DNA from: Clostridia bacterium
Lineage (GTDB): Bacteria > Bacillota > Clostridia > Oscillospirales > CAG-382
Direction: 5' to 3'
Length of the DNA stretch: 54,915 nucleotides
Assembly (NCBI GenBank): GCA_017447445.1
Contig: JAFSNK010000034.1
Span: forward strand, 1-54,915
Numbering within the stretch: the stretch's first letter is position 1; each line of letters begins with the position of its first letter. Under the pieces are notes generated by a model that worked only from the letters and a program-made list of their open reading frames with translations, had not been told where the DNA came from and ran no database searches. This document shows positions 23,649-33,462 of the stretch, piece after piece. The translations under genes were made by a program, and so were the position numbers.

Positions 23649-26183
23649 TTATTTCTTTTTCTTTTTGATCGTGAACACCGCGAACACGACCGCGCCGAGC
23701 GCCACCGCCGCCGAAACGGCGATGATTATCGCGTTAAGCGGGGAGGATTTTTCGCCGCTTCGCGGCTCGCTCTGTTCGCCGGGCGCGGATCCCGTGCCGG
23801 AAACGTCCGCGGGTTCGGAGGTTTTGCCGCCCTCGGGCTCCGAAACGGGCTCGCTTGCTTCCGGCGCGGAATATTCCGGAATATCGGGCAGGTCGCCGGT
23901 ATCGGCTTTTTTGTTATAGACGTTATATATCTTCGCGATAAGCCGCAGGTCGCGCTTTATCGCGTCCGCCGCCGCCTTTTCCGCGGTGTTGTCCTCCGCC
24001 GCTTTTACCGCGGCTTCGTAAAGCGATTTGTCGAATTCCTTGTCGCCGCAGGTATCGCGCAGGGCTTTTATCGCTTCGGTTATCGCCCTGCCGCCCGCTT
24101 CCGTCGCGCCGCCGTTTTTAACAATGGCTTCCTCCACGCGCTTCGCCGCGTGATCCGCCTGAGTCCGCGCCGCCTTCGCGCGGTCGAGGTAGGGCGTTAT
24201 CGCCGGTTCGGCGTAAACGCTTTCCTGCAGGAACGCGCCGGTGTTCTTGCGCAGGAACGCGCTCGCTTCGAAAAAGGTCACGCCGTCGGTCCCGATCTCA
24301 CGCGCGCAGCCGATCTGGTCGAACATATTGGAATTCTCCATCTCGTCCATAAATATCCCCAGCCCCGCGGCGATAAAAGTCCTGTCGCCGCAGCGTTCGG
24401 TCTGCGAAAGCACCGATCTTTCGTGCCCGAGCCCGTAGGTCATCGGGAACACGATATCCAGCCAGTCGTTTTTCATCCAAGTGAAGTAGTCCTGGTAATT
24501 GTGCGTCTTGCCGTCGGAGGGATCCGGCACCACGTCGGCGCCCAGAAGCACGTCCGGCGCGACCTCGTCGATCAGCTTGCGTACCCTGCCCACAAAATCG
24601 GTAACGTACTGAGCGCGGAACTCCACCCAGTCGTTCCACCATTTCGCCTTGGGGTTGTAGGAGGGCGTTTGCCCGTATTTTTCCTTGAAGGCGTTCATCG
24701 CGCCCTCGTTATATCCGAAATCAACGTTCGCCGTGCGGGACCAATAGCGAATGTAGTCGAGCTGGAAGCCGTCGATATCGTAGGTCTCCAGGATGTATTT
24801 ATAGGAGGAGAGCAGGAACGCGCACGCCTCCTCGTTGCCGGGGTCGATCATCATATAGTTGTCGGAATCGCTGTAGGTGCCGCCCTTGCTCGATCTGGAA
24901 AGCCATTCCGGCTTTTTCTTGCCGGGGGAACGGAAGGCGTTCTGCCCTTCGGCGTTGCCGACGTAGAATATCGGGATCCAGCAGTGAAGCTCCATCCCGC
25001 GCTTGTGGCAGGAATCGATATACGCCTGAAGCATATCGAAATGCTTGAACGAGGGGTTCACCTCGAACAGGCTGTCCTCCGGCATCGGCATTATCATCGT
25101 GCCGCCCCACAGCGTTTCGATGCAGAGCGCGTTTACGCCCTGCTGATAAAGCTGTTCGACGTAGGCGTCGACCTCCTGCGCGCTCGTCTGCTTCGGGCGA
25201 AGCCACGCGGCGCGGTATTCCACCGGGCGGTTTTCGCATATACTCGCCGCCGCGGCTTTTATATCCTTGTTTATCTTATCCGCCGCTTCGGCGAGCGCGT
25301 CGCTGTTCTTGTTTGCGGAATAAGCCGTCTCCGCGGCGTTTATCGCGCTTTCGATATCGGCTATCTGCTTTTCCACCGCCGCGTAATCGACCAGCATATA
25401 GTTGTTTTTCGCGCTCGCGAAGCTCGTTTTGACCGCGCCGAGCTGCGCCTTCGCGCCGGAAAGCGCCGCCGCCTCGTCGTAGATCAGCGTAAGCGTTTTT
25501 TCCGCCGCGTCGTACTTCGCGCCCATACCGAGCTTGGCGTTTTCCTGTATCCATTCGACTGCGCTGCCGTGGCCGGAGATAACGAAGCTGCCCGGTTCGG
25601 AGGGGATCTGGTTGTTGTTGCCGCCGATGGAGGTTATAACCCCGGCGGTGACGACCGCTTCGAAGCCCCACTGGTTGGTGGCGGTCCTGCCGCCCGTCTT
25701 GTTGTATATTACCAGGAAGTTTTCGCTTCTGGTGACGTTAACGCCGTCGATGCGGGTGCTGACCTCGTAATAGGCGCTTACCGCCGCGGGCGTGTCGGAA
25801 ACGGTTATTTCACCGTTGGCGCTGTAATAAACGTAGTCGCCCACCTTTATATTGTTCTTTATCCAGTCGCCCATGCGCTTGCCTCCTTCCGCTTCGTCGT
25901 GGCCGGAAATAACGAACCCGTTGGCGGGTATCGCGTTGTTGCCGCCGCCGACCTTTATGCAGCGGTCGTTTTCGATAACCGCCTCGCAGCCCCATTCGTT
26001 GGTTCCGGTAGTCGCGCCCATCGATGGGGTGTAGATTATAAGCATTCCGCTTTCGCGCACGGAGTTGAATCCGTCCGCCTTGATCTGCGCCTTCACTTCC
26101 GCCGCCGCGAACGCCGGCAAAAGGACGCACAGCACCGCCGCCGCAAGCAGCAGGCATAGCATTCTTACGCTGTTGTTTTTCAT
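23649..26183 (-). CDS. Membrane-anchored GHL10 family glycosidase-like protein
   Basis: 844 residues with a signal peptide (1-28). Residues about 30-125 and 135-240 are two copies of the IPxGGFVI-type module (IPANGFVISGHDEA, NQIPSEPGSFVISGHG). Residues about 250-315 are helical. Residues about 320-660 are a GHL10 (DUF187) barrel: EYRAAWLRPK, CIETLWGG, LHCWIPIFYVGN, GFQLDYIRYW, LLGADVVPDP, FPMTYGLGHER. The C terminus has a Ser/Glu/Pro linker, one transmembrane span (AIIIAVSAAVALGAVVFAVF) and KKKKK, anchoring it to the outside of the membrane. GHL10 relatives are predicted glycan hydrolases; the substrate is unproven. Last gene of the ychF operon, 17 bp after the DUF4855 gene. AAAGGAAAG precedes the ATG. 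Confidence 0.9.
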   Translation of the reverse strand: MKNNSVRMLCLLLAAAVLCVLLPAFAAAEVKAQIKADGFNSVRESGMLIIYTPSMGATTGTNEWGCEAVIENDRCIKVGGGNNAIPANGFVISGHDEAEGGKRMGDWIKNNIKVGDYVYYSANGEITVSDTPAAVSAYYEVSTRIDGVNVTRSENFLVIYNKTGGRTATNQWGFEAVVTAGVITSIGGNNNQIPSEPGSFVISGHGSAVEWIQENAKLGMGAKYDAAEKTLTLIYDEAAALSGAKAQLGAVKTSFASAKNNYMLVDYAAVEKQIADIESAINAAETAYSANKNSDALAEAADKINKDIKAAAASICENRPVEYRAAWLRPKQTSAQEVDAYVEQLYQQGVNALCIETLWGGTMIMPMPEDSLFEVNPSFKHFDMLQAYIDSCHKRGMELHCWIPIFYVGNAEGQNAFRSPGKKKPEWLSRSSKGGTYSDSDNYMMIDPGNEEACAFLLSSYKYILETYDIDGFQLDYIRYWSRTANVDFGYNEGAMNAFKEKYGQTPSYNPKAKWWNDWVEFRAQYVTDFVGRVRKLIDEVAPDVLLGADVVPDPSDGKTHNYQDYFTWMKNDWLDIVFPMTYGLGHERSVLSQTERCGDRTFIAAGLGIFMDEMENSNMFDQIGCAREIGTDGVTFFEASAFLRKNTGAFLQESVYAEPAITPYLDRAKAARTQADHAAKRVEEAIVKNGGATEAGGRAITEAIKALRDTCGDKEFDKSLYEAAVKAAEDNTAEKAAADAIKRDLRLIAKIYNVYNKKADTGDLPDIPEYSAPEASEPVSEPEGGKTSEPADVSGTGSAPGEQSEPRSGEKSSPLNAIIIAVSAAVALGAVVFAVFTIKKKKK

Positions 26184-26200
26184 AACGCTTTCCTTTCGGT

Positions 26201-28759
26201 TTATCGCTTTACGTATTTCAGAACCACGTCTTTGCTTTTTCCTCCGGCGATGACGGAAAGCACTATTTCGTCCTCGCCGTAAAAATCCTTATAGGGGCGG
26301 TACATAACGTTGCCGCTGTAATCTATGCGGTACTCGCCCTGAGTCGGGGAGCGCTTCACCAGCACGGTCACCCCCGAAATATCGCCCAGCCCGTATTCCT
26401 TTTTAACGGGCGGGTCCACTGCCAGCTCCGCGCCTTCAAACGAATCCGGATCCCCGGCAAGCGCTTCGAGGTCCGCGCGCGTAAGCGTCCCTTTGGCGTA
26501 TTTATAAGTGAGGTCGTATACCCTGCGGACCTCCCGGTCCTCCGACTGCGCCGCCCAGAGGTAGCACCCCGGGAAAGCGCCCTGATAATACGCCTTCAAC
26601 GGCTCCATATAGCCGTATTCGATGCCCGCCGCGAGGTAATCCGTATAGCGGTTGCGCTCGTCGCGGCTGCCGAGCTCCTGGATCTCCATTTCGACGCACA
26701 TCCCGTACATCCGCGCAAGCGTGTCGGTGGTTTTAAGGCGTTCCTGCCCGACGGTCTCATAGAACATATAGTTGGGCTGCATACAGGTTATATCGAACCC
26801 GCATTCGTGGCAGCGCCACGCCCATTTCGCGTTGTAATAGGGGCACCAGAAGGATTTCAGCCCGAGCGAGTGGACGTATTCGTTAAAGAGCTTCGCGCAG
26901 CCGAGGTCGATCTCGTTGCGCAGACATTCATACGACCAGTAGAAGCCGAGGAATTCGATGTTTTGGAAATTCCCGGCGTTTATGCGCTTCAACGTCTCGT
27001 CGACCTGATATTTCACGCAGGAGAACGAGCTTTCGGCGCTGTTCACGCTTTCGCCGTTGAATACGTCGCCCTCCGCGGGGACGGTCACGGATATCCACAG
27101 CTTTAATTTGTCGTTCCTGCCGAGCGCGGCGTTCACGTCGCCCTTCGCCTTGTCGAGCGCGGGTATGCTGCGGTCTTCGTCGTCGAAAAGCTCGGCGATA
27201 TAAAGATCGGTGCTTTCGTTGCGGTCCCTGTGCTTCGTATGGTCGCCGCGGGGGCACACCGCGAAGCTGTCGAAGAAGTCGTCCTTTATCTCGCCCTCCG
27301 GCGAAACGTAGCCGAGATAATACTTCGCCGAATCGCGCGTTATAACGTAATCGGGATTATCGGCGTCGCCGAAGACGTTGCTGCAGGTGGCGAAAACGAT
27401 ATTTTCGCATCCGGTGCCGCCGTCGTCGGTATATCTGCCGAAGCGGTCCTTCATCGGCACGGGCTCCTTTGCTTCCGCGGCGTTCTTCCGCCCGATCACC
27501 TCAAGCTCGCCGACGTAGGTGCCCATATCCGTCTGGAAGGACATACGCAGGTAACGCGCGCGGTATTCCGCCCCGAAGTCCGCTTCGCCGTACATAAATT
27601 CTATCGCCTCGGTGCGGAAGTAATCCGGGTTGTAGAAATCCGCGACGGGTACCCAGGTCTCGCCGTCGGAGCTTAAAGAGATTATCGCGGCGGGCGGCGC
27701 CGCCACGCCTACCTTGGGGTATTCGAGGAACACCGTTTTATATCCGCTTATCGCCATTTCCCGCCCGAGGTCGACTATGATATGCCGCCCGGTCCCCCGG
27801 TTGAATATCGCCCAGTCGGGATCGTCGTAGGTGGCGATCGTAGGAAATCTGCCGTTCGCGAGCTTGGAGGCAAGCCCTTCCGCCGGGGTGTTGGTGCTTC
27901 CGGCGGCTATCGGGTCGAAACTCTGCGCCGTAACGGCGACTCCCGGCAGCAGCGCGAGGTTCTGAACGGTATCGTAGTCCGCGTCCGACGCGCTCACCGC
28001 GGTATCACCCTTGCCGAGCGCTTCGCCGTAGAAATCGTAAACATATCCCTTGGCGCGCTGCGGCTCCTCCGGATAGAGTATTATATCGCCGTCCTCGCGG
28101 TATTCGTAGCCCGCGATCTCGTCCACGAACAGGAACCCGGAATCTATGCTGCCGAACGCCACGCGGATATAGCGCGCCGTTATCGCCTTCGGGAACGCAA
28201 AGCGGAACACCGTTTTTTCGGTGGTGTAGACGTCCTTGGGAAGGAACTGTTTCCCTGCGGAATAATACACCTTGCCGTCCGACGAAGCGAGTATTTCGAC
28301 GTAGGAGGGCGAGCCGATGGCGTAGTCGATCACGCGAAGGCACCCCACGTCCATGACCGCTATCGCGTGCTCCACGTCGCCGAAATCGAAATCCACGTTG
28401 ACGTCGCCGCCGTTCCAGGCGACGAAATCCTGCGTGTTGAAGAACGCGGAGGTCTTTCCGTTGGTCAGCTTGTAGTTGGAAGAATCGGTATAGGTCTCGT
28501 TGGTCGCCCGGCTGATCTTATAGGTCCGCCCGAGAAGCAGGTTCGCAGCGGGGAGCGAATCGTCGTATTCGCCATCCATAAGCGCGTTCAGCTCCAGCAT
28601 ACGCTTCGAAGGTCCTTCCTCTTTGTCGCCGCGGCTTTGCTCCGCGGCGAAGCTTTCCGGCTCCGGGCTCCCGGCGCTTTCGCCGGAGGAGGGCGCGGGA
28701 GTGCCGCAGGCGCAAAGCAGGAACACAGCGGCGAGGATCAGCGCAATTATCTTTTTCAT
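26201..28759 (-). CDS. DUF4855 lipoprotein with discoidin-like domains
   Basis: 852 residues. The signal peptide ends in the lipobox LLCACG (Cys18). Residues about 70-220 and 260-425 look like F5/8-type C (discoidin) galactose-binding domains (LTNGKTSAFF, ARYIRVAFGSIDSGFLFVDEI; YLRMSFQTDMGTYVGELEVIG). Residues about 450-745 match DUF4855, with GFYWSYE, KSFWCPYYNAKWAW and CMQPNYMFYE. The last 60 residues are an Ig-like cadherin-type repeat (SPTQGEYRIDYSGNVMYRPYKDFYGEDE) resembling those in the proteins at 381 and 39058. Probably a surface glycan-active or binding protein. It lies between two GHL10 genes, 15 and 17 bp from its neighbours. A paralogue is at 39058-41727. Confidence 0.87.
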   Translation of the reverse strand: MKKIIALILAAVFLLCACGTPAPSSGESAGSPEPESFAAEQSRGDKEEGPSKRMLELNALMDGEYDDSLPAANLLLGRTYKISRATNETYTDSSNYKLTNGKTSAFFNTQDFVAWNGGDVNVDFDFGDVEHAIAVMDVGCLRVIDYAIGSPSYVEILASSDGKVYYSAGKQFLPKDVYTTEKTVFRFAFPKAITARYIRVAFGSIDSGFLFVDEIAGYEYREDGDIILYPEEPQRAKGYVYDFYGEALGKGDTAVSASDADYDTVQNLALLPGVAVTAQSFDPIAAGSTNTPAEGLASKLANGRFPTIATYDDPDWAIFNRGTGRHIIVDLGREMAISGYKTVFLEYPKVGVAAPPAAIISLSSDGETWVPVADFYNPDYFRTEAIEFMYGEADFGAEYRARYLRMSFQTDMGTYVGELEVIGRKNAAEAKEPVPMKDRFGRYTDDGGTGCENIVFATCSNVFGDADNPDYVITRDSAKYYLGYVSPEGEIKDDFFDSFAVCPRGDHTKHRDRNESTDLYIAELFDDEDRSIPALDKAKGDVNAALGRNDKLKLWISVTVPAEGDVFNGESVNSAESSFSCVKYQVDETLKRINAGNFQNIEFLGFYWSYECLRNEIDLGCAKLFNEYVHSLGLKSFWCPYYNAKWAWRCHECGFDITCMQPNYMFYETVGQERLKTTDTLARMYGMCVEMEIQELGSRDERNRYTDYLAAGIEYGYMEPLKAYYQGAFPGCYLWAAQSEDREVRRVYDLTYKYAKGTLTRADLEALAGDPDSFEGAELAVDPPVKKEYGLGDISGVTVLVKRSPTQGEYRIDYSGNVMYRPYKDFYGEDEIVLSVIAGGKSKDVVLKYVKR

Positions 28760-28774
28760 AGCCGTGTTCTCCGT

Positions 28775-31402
28775 TTATCCGAAATTCTTATACAGATCGT
28801 AAGTCCTTAAAACGTGCCTTTTCACCATCGCGTAGTCGGCGGGGCGCAGTTTTTCGCCGCCGCTTACCTTCGCCGCCTCGAGTTTGTCGCCCTTAAGCGT
28901 GAAGGTCCCGAGGCAGGCGCGCTTTATCATCGCGTAATCGGCGGGGCCGACTACGCCGTCGCCGTTCGTGTCGCCGGGGACCGCGACTGTCGCGGTATAG
29001 CTTTTGCCGCCGGCGGAATATTCGATGGTATCCCCGGTCCCGGCGTATTTCCCGTCCGCGCCGCAAACGAATTCCGCGCCGGAGGGCAGATAGGCGCCGA
29101 GCTCCGCCGGAGAAGTCTTTTCCCGCACGAATATATATCCGGCATATTCGCAGCGCCGTTTTGCCGCGAGCTCCGCGGCGAAGCGGAACATCCCGGCGCG
29201 GTCCCCGAACGCCGCCTTTGCGCGCTCGCTCCCGCAGGAAGCCGCAAGCTTTGCGAATTCCGCCGCTTCACTCCTGCCGTCGCCCTCTTTCATCGCCCTG
29301 ACCGCCGCCGAAAGCGAAGAAAGCAGCTTTTCGTGCTCCGCTTCCGTAAGATCGCCGCTTTGCCTTGCGCGGGCGAACCGCACGGTGAAGAAACCGTACG
29401 CCGCGTCCGCCGCCCCTTCGGGATCCAGCCGCGGCGAGGGCGCCGGTTCGGAATACACTCCGTCGCAAATCTTTTTGACGACCGCCTTTTCCAAAAACGC
29501 CGTGCTTTCAAAAGTGACCGCCCCGAAATAGCCCCCGCCGCGCAGAAAATCGATCTGATCGTGCATCACGTCGCCGCTGACCTCGTTCAGGTAGGCGCCG
29601 ATCCCCGGCGCGAGCAGGCATTTCCCCGCGCAGAGCGAAGCGAACAAAGGCGCCTGCGCGTAGGGCGTCGCCGCGCCGTAGGTCATGGGATGCAGCAAGT
29701 CCAGCAGCCCTTCGTTCACCCAGGTCTCGGTGTCCTGATAGATCGACGTCACGGTGGTGGAAAGGTTGGAAAACACGTCGGCGGAAAGCATTATCCCCGG
29801 CGCCTTTTCGTCGATAAGCGCGCGCACGCGCCGCACGAGGTCGGTCACGCAGTCGCAGCGGACGCGGCACCAGTCCTCCCACCACGCCGCCTTACTGTCG
29901 AACGAGGGATAAAACCCGTGGCTTTTTTTGAAAGTCTCCGCCGCGTAGGTGCAATAGCCCCAGTCGTATTCGGCTCCGGCGCCGGGATAGCGTATGTAAT
30001 CGAGCTGCAGGCAGTCGATGTCGTAATTCGTAATAAGGTATTCGTAGAATCCGAGCAGGAATTCCTTCGCCTCCGGGTCGGAAGGGTCCAGCATCATAGA
30101 CGAGCCGCCGCTTTCATCGTAGATACCGCCGTCCTGATTTTTGCAGAACAGGTCCGGGCGTTTTGCGAAAACCGAAATATCCGCGTTAGGCGAAGTCGCG
30201 GAACCGAGATTGAATACCGGCATCCAGCAGTGAAGCTCCATCCCCAGCGCGTGGCATTCCTCGATATACGCCCGCAGGACGTCGAACCCGCCGAAATCGG
30301 GGTTTTGCTGAATAAGCGAATCCTCCGGCATCGGGAATATCGTCCCGCAGGAATACTGCGTTTCGACGCTTATCATATTCGCGCCGAGCTCGTGCAGCCG
30401 GGCGACGAGCGCGCGCACCTCCTCCCGCGTTTTCTCGCGCGGGCGGACCCATACTCCGCGGTATTCAAAAGGAACGCTTTCCTCGCACACGGCGCAGATC
30501 GAATCGACTCTTTTTCCGAAGCCGACAAGGTATTCCGCCGTTTCGTTTTCGGTCAGCAGCCCGTCGCGGAATTTCCCGATCTCCGCCTCAAGCTCCTCGC
30601 GCGCGGCGCCGAGCCGTTCCCGGCTGAGGTCGTCCCCCGGCGAGAACCGGTCTTCCAGCCCGTCCAGATGCCGGATCTGTTTTTCGATATTCCAGCGCGC
30701 GTTAAGTATCATGCTCTCGATATCGTAGCTCACGTAAAGGATGAGCTTTTCGGCGTCGAAGCTCACGCGCTGACCGACAGCCATACAGTTCCGCAGCAGC
30801 GCGGCGCCTTCGCCGTGGCCGGAAACGACGAACCCTCCCTCCGGGATCGCGCTGTTGTTCCCCCCGAGCGAGATCACGAACCCCGAAGCGTCGACGCAGA
30901 CTTCATAGCCCCACTGATTCGTTCCGGTAAAGCTTTTTCCGGTATAAACTATTATCTGGTTCTCCAGGCGGATCCTGTTCACGCCGTTGAAGGAATATTC
31001 CGTGCTGAAAAACGGCGGGATGTAGCTTTCGCTTATAACGACAGCCGCGGGTTTTTCGAAATACCTCGCGTGGAAGCCGACCTTTGCCGCCTCGCGCAGC
31101 GGAGATATGGCTTTGCCGTGCGCGGATATCACGAACCCGCCCAGCGGCACCGTGCTGTTGTTCCCGCCGGCGGAAATTATTATACCGTCCGAATCGACGC
31201 ACACCTCGAACCCCCACTTGTTCGTGTTGGTGGAGGAGCCGGAATTGGTGTATATCACCACCGAATCGGCGGCGCGCGTCACGTTGAAGCCCGAAACGGC
31301 AAGCCGCACGTCCCCGGAAGCCCCCGCGCAGAGCAAAAGCGCGGGTACCGAAAGGAACAGCGCGAGAATAAACGGAATCGTCTTTTTCATTTTACCGAAC
31401 AT
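28775..31402 (-). CDS. Secreted GHL10 family glycosidase-like protein with dockerin
   Basis: 875 residues. The start may be the ATG at 31402 or 31390 (MKKTIPFILALFLSV); neither has a clear SD. The first is 4 bases from the ychF stop, suggesting coupling. Residues about 30-125 and 135-235 are two copies of the IPxGGFVI-type module (VPLGGFVISAHG, IPEGGFVVSGHG). Residues about 312-640 are the GHL10 barrel (EYRGVWVRPREK, ISVETQYSCG, ELHCWMPVFNLGS, DCLQLDYIRYPG, LLHPMTYGAATP). A helical segment and a beta segment follow. The end is a dockerin whose first loop is intact (GDTNGDGVVGPADYAM) but whose second (VSGGEKLRPADYAM) has lost the calcium Asp/Asn residues. A paralogue of the anchored GHL10 in the same operon, here released or scaffold-bound. 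Confidence 0.9.
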   Translation of the reverse strand: MFGKMKKTIPFILALFLSVPALLLCAGASGDVRLAVSGFNVTRAADSVVIYTNSGSSTNTNKWGFEVCVDSDGIIISAGGNNSTVPLGGFVISAHGKAISPLREAAKVGFHARYFEKPAAVVISESYIPPFFSTEYSFNGVNRIRLENQIIVYTGKSFTGTNQWGYEVCVDASGFVISLGGNNSAIPEGGFVVSGHGEGAALLRNCMAVGQRVSFDAEKLILYVSYDIESMILNARWNIEKQIRHLDGLEDRFSPGDDLSRERLGAAREELEAEIGKFRDGLLTENETAEYLVGFGKRVDSICAVCEESVPFEYRGVWVRPREKTREEVRALVARLHELGANMISVETQYSCGTIFPMPEDSLIQQNPDFGGFDVLRAYIEECHALGMELHCWMPVFNLGSATSPNADISVFAKRPDLFCKNQDGGIYDESGGSSMMLDPSDPEAKEFLLGFYEYLITNYDIDCLQLDYIRYPGAGAEYDWGYCTYAAETFKKSHGFYPSFDSKAAWWEDWCRVRCDCVTDLVRRVRALIDEKAPGIMLSADVFSNLSTTVTSIYQDTETWVNEGLLDLLHPMTYGAATPYAQAPLFASLCAGKCLLAPGIGAYLNEVSGDVMHDQIDFLRGGGYFGAVTFESTAFLEKAVVKKICDGVYSEPAPSPRLDPEGAADAAYGFFTVRFARARQSGDLTEAEHEKLLSSLSAAVRAMKEGDGRSEAAEFAKLAASCGSERAKAAFGDRAGMFRFAAELAAKRRCEYAGYIFVREKTSPAELGAYLPSGAEFVCGADGKYAGTGDTIEYSAGGKSYTATVAVPGDTNGDGVVGPADYAMIKRACLGTFTLKGDKLEAAKVSGGEKLRPADYAMVKRHVLRTYDLYKNFG

Positions 31403-31406
31403 TTTA

Positions 31407-32501
31407 TCAAACGTTGAATCTGAACAGCACGACGTCGCCGTCGTTCATAACGTAGTCCTTGCCCTCGCTGCGGACGAGCCCCGCCTCCTTGCAGGCGGCA
31501 AGCGAGCCCTTTTCGATAAGCGAATCGTAGGGGACCACCTCCGCGCGGATGAAGCCGCGCTCGAAATCGCTGTGTATCTTCCCCGCCGCCTGCGGCGCCT
31601 TGGTGCCGCGCTTTATAGTCCAGGCGCGCACCTCCGGTTCGCCCGCGGTGAGGAACGAGATGAGCCCCAGCAGCGAATAGGAAGCTTTTATAAGCTTGTC
31701 CATACCCGTCTCGGAAACGCCGAGGTCCTCCAGATACGCCTTCTGCTCGTCCGGGTCAAGCTCGCCGAGCTCCGCTTCGGTCTCGGCGCAGACCGTAAAT
31801 ATCTCCGCGTCCTCCCCCGCGACGGCGTTTTTGAGTTTTACGTAATAGGGGTTTTCTTCGTCCGGGCGGGCAAGGTCCTCCTCCGCCACGTTGGCGCAGT
31901 AGATGACCGGCTTGCCGGAAAGCAGCGGCACGGCGCGAAGCACCTCCGCTTCGGCTTCGTCCAGCTTTACGTTCCGCGCCGAAACGCCTTTATACAGCTC
32001 GGCGCAGACCTTTTTAAGTATTTCCGCGTCGGCAATCGCGCTCTTGTCGCCCTTGCCCTGCTTGGTAAGCTTGTCGATTTGCTTTTCGAGCAGTTCTATA
32101 TCCGAAAGTATAAGCTCGGTGTTGATCGTCTCCACGTCGCGGGCGGGATCGACCGAATCCTCCACGTGGATTATCTTGCTGCCGCCGAAGCAGCGGACGA
32201 CGTGGACTATCGCGTCCACCTCGCGGATGTGCGAAAGGAATTTGTTGCCCAGCCCCTCGCCGTGGGAAGCGCCTTTTACAAGCCCCGCGATATCCACGAA
32301 CTCCACGGTGGCGTAGGTGGTCTTTTTGGGATGATACATCTCCGCGAGCCTGTCGATGCGCTCGTCCGGGACCGGCACAACGCCGACGTTCGGGTCGATG
32401 GTGCAGAATGCGTAGTTCGCGCTTTCGGCTCCCGCCTTTGTAAGCGCGTTAAAAAGCGTGCTTTTGCCCACGTTGGGCAGACCGATTATTCCGAGCTTCA
32501 T
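31407..32501 (-). CDS. ychF: Ribosome-binding ATPase YchF
   Basis: 364 residues, the normal family length. P loop GLPNVGKST at 7-15, [28 protein letters not shown], and the YchF-specific NVAE in place of the GTPase NKxD, which gives ATP preference. A TGS domain ends the protein ([31 protein letters not shown]). A conserved cytoplasmic ATPase that binds 70S ribosomes and affects stress responses. AAAGGGGA lies upstream of the ATG. First gene of a four-gene strand with GHL10 and DUF4855 genes, an odd partnership for a housekeeping gene. Confidence 0.97.
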   Translation of the reverse strand: MKLGIIGLPNVGKSTLFNALTKAGAESANYAFCTIDPNVGVVPVPDERIDRLAEMYHPKKTTYATVEFVDIAGLVKGASHGEGLGNKFLSHIREVDAIVHVVRCFGGSKIIHVEDSVDPARDVETINTELILSDIELLEKQIDKLTKQGKGDKSAIADAEILKKVCAELYKGVSARNVKLDEAEAEVLRAVPLLSGKPVIYCANVAEEDLARPDEENPYYVKLKNAVAGEDAEIFTVCAETEAELGELDPDEQKAYLEDLGVSETGMDKLIKASYSLLGLISFLTAGEPEVRAWTIKRGTKAPQAAGKIHSDFERGFIRAEVVPYDSLIEKGSLAACKEAGLVRSEGKDYVMNDGDVVLFRFNV

Positions 32502-32561
32502 AAACTTTTATTCCCCTTTGCCGCGCGGCTCGCCGCCTTGCGCGCGTATTTTCTCAATGTG

Positions 32562-32590
32562 ATTATAACTCATGCCAAGCGGATATGCAA
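32562..32590 (-). promoter_or_regulatory. Promoter of the ychF operon
   Basis: Minus-strand TTGCAT (32585-32590), 17-bp spacer, TATAAT (32562-32567), about 60 bp upstream of ychF. Confidence 0.65.
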
Positions 32591-32648
32591 TATATAATTT
32601 TTTGTAATATTTGTAAATGATATAATTGAATATAAATATAAAAACGCC

Positions 32649-32677
32649 TTGACAAAGGCGCGCGCTCGTGTTATTAT
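32649..32677 (+). promoter_or_regulatory. Promoter of the response regulator gene
   Basis: TTGACA (32649-32654), 17-bp spacer, TATTAT (32672-32677), 66 bp upstream of the ATG at 32744. Confidence 0.78.
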
Positions 32678-32743
32678 TTAACCGTGGATACAATTTGCGT
32701 TTATATTAAAAAATAACAAAAAACGAAAGGACGGCGCGCCGCG

Positions 32744-33448
32744 ATGACTAAGATACTTGTTATAGACGACGACCTTAATATTTGCGACCTTCTGCATATG
32801 TATCTTGTGAAAGAGGGATACGACGTTCAGACCGCCAACGACGGCATAGAGGGGATGAACGTCTTCCGCGCCTACGCACCGGACCTGGTGCTGCTGGATA
32901 TAATGCTGCCCAAAAAGGACGGCTGGCAGATCTGCCGCGAAATACGCGAGCAATCCTCCACCCCGGTGATAATGATCACCGCCAAGGGCGAAACGATCGA
33001 CAAGGTGCTCGGGCTTGAGCTCGGCGCGGACGACTATATTGTAAAGCCGCTGGATATGAAAGAGGTCTTCGCCCGCATAAAGGCGGTGCTCCGCCGCTAC
33101 ACCCGGCACGGCCCGTCCGAAAACGGCATAGTGCGTTACGACGACCTGGAGATATCGCTGGACAAATACGAAATGAAGGTTAAGGACGTGGTGTACGATC
33201 TCCCGCCCAAGGAGCTGGAGCTTATTTACTACCTCGCCGCGAACTACAACCGCGTTTTCACGCGTGACCAGCTTCTGGACAAGGTCTGGGGGTTCGATTA
33301 CCTCGGCGACAGCCGCACGGTGGACGTGCATATCAAACGCCTTCGCGAAAAGCTGGAGCCGGCGCAAAGCAAGACCTGGGCGCTCAAAACCATTTGGGGC
33401 GTGGGGTATAAGTTCGAGGTAAACACCAAAGAAGCAAAGCAACAGTAA
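32744..33448 (+). CDS. OmpR/PhoB-family response regulator (orphan)
   Basis: 234 residues. The receiver domain has the acidic cluster DDD at 8-10, phosphoacceptor Asp52 (LLDIMLP) and the usual ITAKG and VKPLDMKE motifs. The C-terminal winged helix is of the OmpR type (LPPKELELIYYLAANYNRVFTRDQLLDKVWG, TVDVHIKRLREKLE, IWGVGYKFE). A DNA-binding transcription factor controlled by phosphorylation. No histidine kinase gene is adjacent: a terminator follows 15 bp after the stop and the next gene is unrelated, so the kinase must be elsewhere. The SD is AAAGGACG. Confidence 0.94.
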   Translation: MTKILVIDDDLNICDLLHMYLVKEGYDVQTANDGIEGMNVFRAYAPDLVLLDIMLPKKDGWQICREIREQSSTPVIMITAKGETIDKVLGLELGADDYIVKPLDMKEVFARIKAVLRRYTRHGPSENGIVRYDDLEISLDKYEMKVKDVVYDLPPKELELIYYLAANYNRVFTRDQLLDKVWGFDYLGDSRTVDVHIKRLREKLEPAQSKTWALKTIWGVGYKFEVNTKEAKQQ

Positions 33449-33462
33449 AACGCGCTGCGCTT

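Noticed and set aside
23637..31417. Plus-strand frames of over 800 codons opposite both GHL10 genes
   Set aside because: No initiation signals or recognisable domains, and composition is a mirror of the sense genes.
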